Assembly: GCA_944392695.1 (NCBI GenBank)
Contig: CALXXN010000015.1
Span: 1-47,300 of the forward strand
From: an uncultured Spirochaetales bacterium
GTDB lineage: Bacteria > Spirochaetota > Spirochaetia > Sphaerochaetales > Sphaerochaetaceae
Direction: 5' to 3'
Length of the DNA: 47,300 nt
Shown: positions 1 through 6,769 of the stretch, piece by piece
Numbering within the stretch: position 1 is the stretch's first letter
Layout: each line of letters begins with the position of its first letter
Position numbers and translations under genes: made by a program
The notes under the pieces: model-generated
Databases searched by the model: none
Told to the model about the DNA's origin: nothing
Seen by the model: only the letters and a program-made list of their open reading frames with translations

Positions 1-54
1 GTGGTATCTAAACTTTAGAACGCGCATGCTCTTCTTTTCAATCTTGCCCTTCAT
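1..54 (-). CDS. Possible start of a further minus-strand gene, cut by the window edge
   Basis: An ATG at 54-52 follows a GAGGG run directly and opens a frame that stays open to the window edge, giving 18 lysine/arginine-rich residues. It lies downstream of the beta-helix gene in the same direction, but a terminator-like element lies between them. With 18 residues no family can be assigned, and the reading may be chance. Confidence 0.2.
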   Translation of the reverse strand, partial: MKGKIEKKSMRVLKFRYH

Positions 55-116
55 CCCTCAACTTTCCGTGAAGAACCAAATTTTCTGAGTTTATCCTGAA
101 AATTTATCTAAACTTC

Positions 117-164
117 AAAAAAACGTGGAACCCTGAAGTCATGATGACCGGACTGCGTTTCCAC
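117..164 (-). terminator. Terminator-like stem with T-run ending the first sugar operon
   Basis: Read on the minus strand, GTGGAA (164-159) can pair with TTCCAC (130-125) and is followed by G and seven T (123-117). A nested GACCGGA/TCCGGTC stem lies just upstream. It sits about 15 bases after the beta-helix stop codon, where an operon terminator is expected. The loop is long, so confidence is modest. Confidence 0.35.
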
Positions 165-178
165 AATCCGGTCTGGGA

Positions 179-1462
179 TCAGATCCAGGATGGGATCTGA
201 CCGGCATGTATGATTTCAACAGTGTTGTCGACTTCCTCCATCACACCATGCATCCTTGCTCTTCTGTTTGGAACACTGGCTCTCCTGTGGATGTGGTTGC
301 CACTCACCAGGGCATCCGGGTTGTCGGCAGGGGAGAATGTGCCTCCCAGGTCGTCATGGCTCACATTGCCCTTGAAGATGCTTCCAACCGCTTCCGGCAT
401 GCAGAACATGACTGCACCACCTTCGTTGGTCCAGGATGCATTGTGGCTGTAGATGGTTCCATCTCCAGAGTCACAGTCCCAGGCCTGACCATCCTGGTTG
501 AGCCTTGTATCGATGGCCAGATTGTCAGTAAAGAGGGCTGTCTTGCACTTCCAGGGCCAGATTGCGGCTGCGACCTTGCCCATTCGTTTTCCCGGGTGCT
601 GGTAGATGCGGTCGTTCATCTCACCTGCAACGCTCTCACTCTGACAATGCTCGACAACAGGTCTGAGAGAGTACATGACAGTGATGGCATCTCCACCGAT
701 ATGGGAGCAGAAGACATTCCTGACCACAATTTCCTCATGGCCCCATTGGGGGTAGAGTTCGTCGGCAAGTCTTGCTCTTGCAAAGTGTGCATGTGCATAG
801 GTGTAGCCTATGCTCACTCCCCAGCGGGAGATGTTGTAGAGTGTGCACGATTCCACAAGTACGTTCTTGAACCGGGAGGGGCCTGTGGCCTTCTCGTTTT
901 CCGGAAGCAGTGCACACATGATGATGCCACCATTGGCCATGTGTTTGTCGTAGACGTTGCCGTCAACCTCGTCAATGACCAGGTCGTGGAGTGATATGTC
1001 ATGGACTGTACCTCTGTCGCGTGCGATGACAGCGATGCCAGTGCGGTCCATCTTTCCAGAGTCACTGTATCCCTCGCCGATGATGCCTGCATCACTGTTG
1101 CGGACTTCCACCCCGGAGACTTCGATTCCGTTGCAATCGAAGAGAAGGAGAGAAGTCGAGACGTAGCCTTGCCACACATGGTGGGGGTTGTCGAGCAGAC
1201 AGCCATAATCCTGCCACCATATGCCCTGTCCCATGGCATCCACAACAGGACGTGGCCCCTCTCCGTATGTTGATATCCTCAGCCCGTCAACAGATCTCAG
1301 ATGCAAGGCTTCGTGTGTGAAGACGGAGCCGCATTCAAGCAACAGCTCATCGCCGTTGGAGAAGGGCAGTCCTGCCGCCGCCCACAGAGTCCTCAGTGCA
1401 CTCTCCGGACTCTTTCCGTCATTCCTGTCATCCCCGTGGATGCTGCTGACATGCCATCTCAT
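179..1462 (-). CDS. Right-handed parallel beta-helix protein, pectate-lyase-like fold
   Basis: A 427-residue protein. It opens with a block (WHVSSIHGDDRNDGKSPESA) typical of the first turn of right-handed parallel beta-helix proteins, usually written YYVSPxGxDxNDGxSPxxAF. Short repeats rich in V, I, N and G follow, as in polysaccharide lyases and glycoside hydrolases of this fold. No signal peptide is visible, so the protein should stay in the cytoplasm and act on imported oligosaccharides; most relatives are exported. It is the last confident gene of the operon, and its start overlaps the preceding 134-aa gene by 35 bases, so the genes are probably translationally coupled. The substrate is not readable from sequence, and no catalytic residues could be placed with confidence. 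Confidence 0.8.
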   Translation of the reverse strand: MRWHVSSIHGDDRNDGKSPESALRTLWAAAGLPFSNGDELLLECGSVFTHEALHLRSVDGLRISTYGEGPRPVVDAMGQGIWWQDYGCLLDNPHHVWQGYVSTSLLLFDCNGIEVSGVEVRNSDAGIIGEGYSDSGKMDRTGIAVIARDRGTVHDISLHDLVIDEVDGNVYDKHMANGGIIMCALLPENEKATGPSRFKNVLVESCTLYNISRWGVSIGYTYAHAHFARARLADELYPQWGHEEIVVRNVFCSHIGGDAITVMYSLRPVVEHCQSESVAGEMNDRIYQHPGKRMGKVAAAIWPWKCKTALFTDNLAIDTRLNQDGQAWDCDSGDGTIYSHNASWTNEGGAVMFCMPEAVGSIFKGNVSHDDLGGTFSPADNPDALVSGNHIHRRASVPNRRARMHGVMEEVDNTVEIIHAGQIPSWI

Positions 1463-1832
1463 CGATGAGTCCCTCCCATTCCTCTTCTCTCATGCGCTTG
1501 AGCACGACATCAGCGACTTCCTCGAAGTCGAAGGAATCGCCCTCATAGCGGGTGAAGAGGTCACTGTTTGACTTGTACCAGTCTTCCATCTGTGCTCTGG
1601 ATATCGGGGTGAAGCTGTGCTTGATCCCGGCATCCTCGTTCGCATAGCGAAGGCGCAGCATGTTCAGGCTGTGTATCAGCCAGCCGGTCTCGCTGAGCAT
1701 TGCCCCATACTCTCCTTCTTTCTCCGGCCTGGAGGAAAGAAGGTCCGCAAGCGAGGGGCTTGGCAGCATGCCGAGGCGGAAGGCCACGGCCAATGTGGCC
1801 TCCACACGCTTTTCTGACAGGTCCATCCTCAT
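1428..1832 (-). CDS. Uncharacterised 134-aa protein in a sugar transport operon
   Basis: The start is set by an ATGA overlap: its ATG (1832-1830) shares bases with the permease stop codon, and a CAGGAG precedes it. It is acidic and mostly helical, with no membrane segment or signal peptide and no motif I recognise. The first half looks like a helical bundle (VEATLAVAFRLGMLPSPSLADLL); the C-terminal part has an amphipathic, charge-rich stretch (FEEVADVVLKRMREEEWEG). Its place between the permease and the beta-helix gene suggests an accessory cytoplasmic role in the same sugar pathway. No function is claimed. Confidence 0.7.
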   Translation of the reverse strand: MRMDLSEKRVEATLAVAFRLGMLPSPSLADLLSSRPEKEGEYGAMLSETGWLIHSLNMLRLRYANEDAGIKHSFTPISRAQMEDWYKSNSDLFTRYEGDSFDFEEVADVVLKRMREEEWEGLIDEMACQQHPRG

Positions 1833-2641
1833 TTGACAGCTCCTGTGATGCCGTTTGCGAAGCTCTTCTGCAGGCAGAGGAAGATGATTGCTGTCGGCAA
1901 TGTACATATAAGGACACCAAGCATCAGCATGCCGTAGTCGACAACATAACCACTCTTCAGGTTGGCAACCAGCATAGGCATTGTTATCGAATCGTTCGAC
2001 TGAAGAACGATACGGGGCCACATGTAGTTGTTCCAGGCGTTCATGAACGTGACTGTCATGGCGGCTCCATAGGTCGACTTCATGACAGGGATGAACATCT
2101 GGAAGAAGATGCGTATCTCGCTGAGTCCTTCCAGACGGGCCGCTTCTATGATGTCGTGTGGGAAGCTTCTTGCTGACTGTCTGAAGAGCATGATCATGAA
2201 CGGTGTCGATATCGCGGGAAGGACCAGAGCTATCCAGCTGTTGATCATGTTCCATCCCGAGAACATTCTGAAGAGGGGAACCATCAGTGCGACGAATGGA
2301 ATCATCATCGCAAGAAGAAGGATGCTCATCAGCTTGTCCTTTCTCCTGTCATGGTAGATCTCGAAGCCGTAGCCTGCTATCGAGCAGATCAGCAGCGTCA
2401 GCAATGTGATCACTGTCGAGTTGCGCAGTGAGTTCCACATGGCGACTCCCAGGTTCTGATTCGATATCAGACTCTTGAAATTCTCAACCAGATGGGTGCC
2501 TGGAATCAGACGGCCACTGGTCACGTCCATGCTTGTGTTGGTTGCTCCCACAGCCATGTAGTACAGCGGGAAGACCGACAGGAAGCTTGCAATTACAAGT
2601 ATTATGTAGGCCGGAGCCATTGATCTTGCGCGTCTAGTCAC
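1829..2641 (-). CDS. Carbohydrate ABC transporter permease, MalG type
   Basis: A 270-residue inner-membrane permease with about six membrane segments. It has the cytoplasmic EAA loop that docks on the ATPase (IEAARLEGLSEIRIFFQMFIPVMK, residues ~190-213) and the family C-terminal end FANGITGAVK. It pairs with the MalF-type permease upstream to form the channel. The start is a GTG at 2641 with AGGAG six bases ahead, and it overlaps the MalF-type gene by 8 bases. No ATPase gene is present in this operon. A shared MsmK/UgpC-type ATPase encoded elsewhere probably energises it, as is common for this transporter family. Confidence 0.93.
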   Translation of the reverse strand: MTRRARSMAPAYIILVIASFLSVFPLYYMAVGATNTSMDVTSGRLIPGTHLVENFKSLISNQNLGVAMWNSLRNSTVITLLTLLICSIAGYGFEIYHDRRKDKLMSILLLAMMIPFVALMVPLFRMFSGWNMINSWIALVLPAISTPFMIMLFRQSARSFPHDIIEAARLEGLSEIRIFFQMFIPVMKSTYGAAMTVTFMNAWNNYMWPRIVLQSNDSITMPMLVANLKSGYVVDYGMLMLGVLICTLPTAIIFLCLQKSFANGITGAVK

Positions 2642-3515
2642 GTTTGTCTCCTATCTTCATCTGGATCGCCGAGAGGATTGCGACGGATACGAGGATGAAC
2701 ACCGACATTGCAGCAGAGTAGTTGAAGTTCGGTGTCATGACGAAGCTTGTCTCGAAGATGTAGTGTGCGATTGTCATGGTTGCCTTGCCTGGACCTCCTG
2801 ATGTGAGGTTCATCGACTCGTCGAAGAGCTGCAGTGTTCCTGCAGTCGACATGATGGCTGTAAGCAGGATTGTCGGCTTGAGCAGAGGAACCGTGATCTT
2901 GAAGAACTGCTGGACGGGGGAGGCCCCATCGATTGTTGCCGCCTCGTAGACTGAGGATTCGATGTTCTGCAGGCCTGCAAGGTAGAAGACCATGTTGTAC
3001 CCGGTCCATCTCCAGATCAGTGCGATGACGATGACGATACGTGCGGGCCAGGCCTGTTCCAGCCAGCGTACCGGTTCAAGTCCGAGTCCTGTCAGCAGTA
3101 CATTGATGAATCCGTTTGTTGAGAAGAGGGACTGGAAGATCATGGAGTAGGAGACCAGAGAGGTTGCGCATGGCAGGAAGATCATCGTGCGGAAGATGGC
3201 CTTTCCTTTCAGCCTGGGATTGTTGAGAAGAACTGCGAGCACCAGGGCAAGGATCAGCATGATCGGCACCTGGACAATGAAATAGAAGATTGTATTGAAG
3301 AGGCACTGGCGGAAGGTCTGGTCCTGCAAGAGCCTGGTGAAGTTCGTCAGTGCGTAGTGGGCTTGAGCTCCACGCCCTGCCTTCAGCGACAGCAGGATGG
3401 CCTGTACCATCGGGTAGAAGCTGAAGATGAGGATGAGGAGGGTTGCTGGAAGCAGGAAGGCCCAGCCAGTGAGGCTCAGCTTCCTTTCCAGTGTCAGTTT
3501 TCCTTTCCTTGACAT
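2634..3515 (-). CDS. Carbohydrate ABC transporter permease, MalF/UgpA type
   Basis: A 293-residue inner-membrane permease with six predicted membrane helices and an EAA loop (VYEAATIDGASPVQQFFKIT...PLLKP). It is the first of the two channel subunits. The ATG at 3515 has AGGAG five bases upstream. It is separated from the binding-protein gene by about 100 bases holding two strong hairpins, so it is probably made at a lower level than the binding protein. The N-terminal RKLSLTGWAFLLPA segment is typical of this family. Confidence 0.94.
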   Translation of the reverse strand: MSRKGKLTLERKLSLTGWAFLLPATLLILIFSFYPMVQAILLSLKAGRGAQAHYALTNFTRLLQDQTFRQCLFNTIFYFIVQVPIMLILALVLAVLLNNPRLKGKAIFRTMIFLPCATSLVSYSMIFQSLFSTNGFINVLLTGLGLEPVRWLEQAWPARIVIVIALIWRWTGYNMVFYLAGLQNIESSVYEAATIDGASPVQQFFKITVPLLKPTILLTAIMSTAGTLQLFDESMNLTSGGPGKATMTIAHYIFETSFVMTPNFNYSAAMSVFILVSVAILSAIQMKIGDKRD

Positions 3516-3533
3516 GGCATCTCCTGTAACAAA

Positions 3534-3564
3534 AGGACCGGAGCGATATGGTTCCTCCGGTCCT
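3534..3564 (-). terminator. Hairpin with T-run between binding protein and permease
   Basis: A perfect 10-bp inverted repeat (AGGACCGGAG / CTCCGGTCCT) with an 11-base loop is followed on the minus strand by TTTTG. It lies 19 bases upstream of the permease start. It probably acts as a partial terminator or 3'-end protector that lets the binding protein be expressed above the permeases. Confidence 0.6.
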
Positions 3565-3580
3565 GAAGTGTTTTCGACAG

Positions 3581-3602
3581 ACAGGAGGGAATGCCCTCCT
3601 GT
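3581..3602 (-). terminator. Second hairpin just after the binding-protein stop
   Basis: A perfect 9-bp stem (ACAGGAGGG / CCCTCCTGT) with a 4-base loop lies 12 bases after the stop codon. No clear T-run follows, so an mRNA-stabilising role is as likely as termination. It stands in tandem with the hairpin at 3534-3564. Confidence 0.5.
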
Positions 3603-3613
3603 TTGATGGATGC

Positions 3614-4906
3614 TTAGAGGCCGATGTTGAACCTTGCGGTGTCTTCAGCTGCCTGCATCTCGCTTCTGATGTCAGCACCGTTCTGGACGATGTTGGTCAG
3701 TGCGACATTGAGGGCATCCCTGATCTCGTTGTACCAGTTGCCATAGTCGATGGCAGGAACGTTGCCTGCAAATTCAACGATGTCAGCATAGACGCTCTGT
3801 CCACCGTAGAACTCGACCTGTGATCCATAGAGCTCGGAGTCGGCTGCCGGCAGGTAGCTGGCTATGACGGAGTTCTCTGCAAGCACCTGGTCATAGAGCT
3901 CTGTAGAGGATGCGAAGGTTGAGCGGAGGAAGTCGATGGCAAGTTCTGTGTTGGCATTGCCGGAGACGACCCAGCTTGAGCCTCCGATGTTGGCGTAGTT
4001 TGTTGCTCCTTCAACATCGCCAAGGCGCGGGATGTTGACAATTCTCCACAGACCGCTCTGGTCTGCTGCTGCCTCGATGGATGCCAGGATCCAGCAACCC
4101 TGGATGACACCGCCGGTGACACCGTTGTTCATGGATGCGATGTACTCGTTCCAGTCTGTGTAGTCGACAAGAATACCCTCATCGTACATTGTCTTGTAGA
4201 TCTCGAATGCCTTGTAGAGGACTTCGTTGTCGGCAATGTTCAGCTCGCCATTGACAACAGGTGAGCCGGAGCCTGCGCTCTGGAGGATCTCGATGATGAT
4301 CTCACTTCCACCGCTGATTGTGATCATCGGATGTTCGGTCTTCTCCTTGACGACACGGGCCTGCTCGATGAACTGGTCCCAGGTGATGTCCATGAAGTCC
4401 TCAACAGTGAATCCAGCTTCTTCTACGATATCCTTCCTGATTGCGAAGATGGTCGTGGAGTTGTCGAATGGGACACCATACTGGTTGCCATTGACGTTGG
4501 AGTCGGCTGTCTTTCCTGCTGTGAACTGGCTGAAGTCGATTCCACTGTCATTCAGGCTTGTGAAGACTTCCGGGTACCTGTTTGCATAGGTGTGGAACTG
4601 GTAGTCCTGCATCAGGAAGATGTCGGGGAGGGTTGAGAGGTTGCCGGCTTCTGCTGCGGTGATCAGCATGGTCTGGATGTCGTTGTAGACATACTCGACG
4701 ATGTTGAGAGAGAAGTCGGGATGGTCCTGCTGGTAGAGTGCTTCTGCTGCACGCAGTGCTGCAATGTTGAAGTTGGGATCCCATGCCCAGACTGTAAGAG
4801 TGTTCGAATCCTGGCTGGAAGCGCTCTGGCTCTCGCTTGCGCCACCGGCGAATACTGTCGCCACGACTGTAAGAGCGACAAGTACAGAGATGAGAAGTTT
4901 CTTCAT
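3614..4906 (-). CDS. Extracellular sugar-binding protein of ABC transporter
   Basis: A 430-residue family-1 type solute-binding protein. Residues 1-21 form a Sec signal peptide ending VFA, followed by GGASESQS; there is no lipobox cysteine, so it should be free in the periplasm. The mature part begins with the expected strand (LTVWAWDPNFNIAALRAAEALY) and later has typical hinge and ligand-face segments (YGVPFDNSTTIFAIRKD, GVIQGCWILASIEAAA). It delivers a sugar or oligosaccharide to the two permeases downstream. The ATG has AAAGGAG seven bases upstream. The ligand cannot be told from sequence; the beta-helix gene at the operon end suggests a plant or mucosal glycan fragment. Confidence 0.92.
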   Translation of the reverse strand: MKKLLISVLVALTVVATVFAGGASESQSASSQDSNTLTVWAWDPNFNIAALRAAEALYQQDHPDFSLNIVEYVYNDIQTMLITAAEAGNLSTLPDIFLMQDYQFHTYANRYPEVFTSLNDSGIDFSQFTAGKTADSNVNGNQYGVPFDNSTTIFAIRKDIVEEAGFTVEDFMDITWDQFIEQARVVKEKTEHPMITISGGSEIIIEILQSAGSGSPVVNGELNIADNEVLYKAFEIYKTMYDEGILVDYTDWNEYIASMNNGVTGGVIQGCWILASIEAAADQSGLWRIVNIPRLGDVEGATNYANIGGSSWVVSGNANTELAIDFLRSTFASSTELYDQVLAENSVIASYLPAADSELYGSQVEFYGGQSVYADIVEFAGNVPAIDYGNWYNEIRDALNVALTNIVQNGADIRSEMQAAEDTARFNIGL

Positions 4907-5004
4907 CTGTTGTCTCCTTTCGTTTTTGTAGTAATTCTAGAATGAGTCCCAATTCCTGACCATGTGTTGTGTGATATTGCTCGTTTTGTTATTGATATTG
5001 CTGT

Positions 5005-5028
5005 ATTCGTTCATTGGATGAAACGAAT
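5005..5028 (-). promoter_or_regulatory. Palindromic operator candidate upstream of the sugar operon
   Basis: ATTCGTT-CAT and ATG-AAACGAAT form a near-perfect palindrome around TGG, with one extra base in one arm. It lies about 100 bases upstream of the binding-protein start. On the coding strand it contains ATCCAATGAAC, an 11-mer that also occurs upstream of the other sugar-binding gene at 33188-33198. It probably binds a sugar-responsive regulator. Confidence 0.45.
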
Positions 5029-5305
5029 TTGATGATTATGGAGAAAGAAAATATTGTGCCTGCAACCAGACCACAGGCTTGTCATCATCATTCATCCTGT
5101 ACAATGGCCTGTCAAAGGGCTGGGGGAAAAAGGGCATCAAGACAAGACCTTCAGGCTGGCAAATGGCCCGAAGGTGTACTTTGCATTTGGAGGCCCTCCA
5201 GCTGTTCATATGAAACTACTTGAATTTGTGGCAGCGGACCTCTTGATATTGAACACAATAGGCTGCACTCTTGGAATAAGTGTATTCTGAAAAAAGAGGG
5301 AGTTG
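5029..5305. other. Intergenic region ahead of the defence operon
   Basis: No convincing gene was found. Two short overlapping frames here lack family features and good ribosome sites. The last 60 bases should hold the promoter of the defence operon; several TTGA-like hexamers occur, but no clear pair of promoter boxes. The ribosome site AGAGGGAG lies at 5296-5302. Confidence 0.4.
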
Positions 5306-6769
5306 ATGACAACAGAACGACTCATTCCGTGTGCAAAGCATCTTGTTGAGTCAACAAGATCCGTAGGCTACTCATTTGAGTCGGCCATCGCAGACATAAT
5401 TGACAACAGCATCTCAAAAGACGCATCCACGATAAACATTCTTTTTGATTCCAATACTCCACAGTATGTTGCGATTGTTGATGATGGCACAGGAATGAAT
5501 GCGGATGAACTGAAACAGGCAATGCGTTATGGCAGCAGGAGCTCTGAAGAAGAGAGGTCTGAAGACGATCTGGGGCGTTTTGGCCTTGGCCTGAAAATGG
5601 CCTCCCTCTCCCAATGCAGGAAGCTCACACTAATCTCAAAATGTCACAACGAAATCAATGGTGCTTGCTGGAATCTTGGCCGTGTTTATAATGACGACGA
5701 CTGGACAATTGAACTCTACTCGCAAGAGGATCTGAAAGACAACAAATTCATTTCAGAACTTGACACTTCTGATTCTGGGACAATTGTAATTTGGGAAGAT
5801 TTTGATCGTCTTGAATGCGAAACAGATGATATTCAGAGAGTTTTCGATGAGAAAATAGGTTCCGCCAGAAATCACATAAGCCTGGTGTTTCACAGATTTC
5901 TGGACCCGCACGGTGACGCTAGACGAATCCGTATTATCATGAACGGAAATCCTGTTGAGGCCATTGATCCGTATCTGCTCTCCAACTCTGCAACCCAGCG
6001 TCTGGAAGAAGAGAAAATAAAGATTGGTGGTGAATACATCCTGGTAAAGCCTTTCATTCTCCCATACGCAAGCAAGCTTTCAAAAAAGGAACAGAAAATG
6101 TTCTCAGATTTCAATGACATCCGACATAATCAGGGTTTCTACATATATAGAAACAAACGTCTGATTGTATGGGGAACCTGGATGCGCCTGATAAAAGCCA
6201 GCGAACTGCACAAACTGGCCAGAGTACGGGTGGATATTCCCAACTCAATGGACTCAATGTGGAATATCGATATCAAGAAATCCACTGCTGCTCTACCTGA
6301 TGCAATAAAGACAAAACTGAAAGACATTGTATTGCGTGCTGTCGGTACAAGTGAACGAGTCTTCAAATATCGTGGAAGAAAGATAAAAGACAATTTGTTT
6401 CATGTTTGGGAGACTGTCGAGGGTCGAGACAAGGTTTTTCGCTACTCCATCAACAGAGAACTACCTTTGTACAAAGCACTGGTGGAAGACCTTGATGATG
6501 AAAACCAGAGGCGGCTTGAAGCTCTTCTTTCCATGGTTGAAGACACATTCCCGTATGGAGATGTCTACATCCGTCAGGCTAAAGAAGAAACAATCGGAAG
6601 AGAGACAGATCAAGATGTTCTTTTTAAAAACGGGCTGGACTATGTCGATGCCCTAATATCTCTCGGAACGAACACCACGGTAGCCTTGAACTGTCTGGAG
6701 AGGCTTGACTACCTGAATGGACACAAAGACGTGATTGCAAGAATAAGAGAGGAGTATGGCCATGAATGA
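5306..6769 (+). CDS. GHKL (MORC/MutL-like) ATPase of a Z1-type restriction system
   Basis: A 487-residue ATPase starting at ATG 5306; a TTG at 5303 is also in frame but sits too close to the AGAGGG site. The GHKL ATP-binding motifs are intact: N-box AIADIIDNSIS with D33-N34, G1 DDGTGM at about D59, and G2 GRFGLGLKMAS near residue 90. A transducer-like region follows. In known systems such ATPases clamp on DNA and act with the Z1 helicase, nuclease and AIPR protein encoded next. Its last 8 bases overlap the Z1 start, so this is a tight operon. Base composition is clearly AT-richer than the flanking sugar and redox genes, which suggests horizontal acquisition. Confidence 0.88.
   Translation: MTTERLIPCAKHLVESTRSVGYSFESAIADIIDNSISKDASTINILFDSNTPQYVAIVDDGTGMNADELKQAMRYGSRSSEEERSEDDLGRFGLGLKMASLSQCRKLTLISKCHNEINGACWNLGRVYNDDDWTIELYSQEDLKDNKFISELDTSDSGTIVIWEDFDRLECETDDIQRVFDEKIGSARNHISLVFHRFLDPHGDARRIRIIMNGNPVEAIDPYLLSNSATQRLEEEKIKIGGEYILVKPFILPYASKLSKKEQKMFSDFNDIRHNQGFYIYRNKRLIVWGTWMRLIKASELHKLARVRVDIPNSMDSMWNIDIKKSTAALPDAIKTKLKDIVLRAVGTSERVFKYRGRKIKDNLFHVWETVEGRDKVFRYSINRELPLYKALVEDLDDENQRRLEALLSMVEDTFPYGDVYIRQAKEETIGRETDQDVLFKNGLDYVDALISLGTNTTVALNCLERLDYLNGHKDVIARIREEYGHE

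Noticed and set aside
5-115. Direct repeat TATCTAAACTT at 5-15 and 105-115
   Set aside because: Too short and AT-rich to call an IS end or attachment site; nothing else supports an element boundary there.
206-994. 262-codon plus-strand frame opposite the beta-helix gene
   Set aside because: Shadow of the beta-helix gene; no ribosome site, no recognisable domain.
5014-5290. Two small plus-strand frames ahead of the defence operon
   Set aside because: No ribosome sites or family features, and they start inside the operator palindrome or overlap one another.
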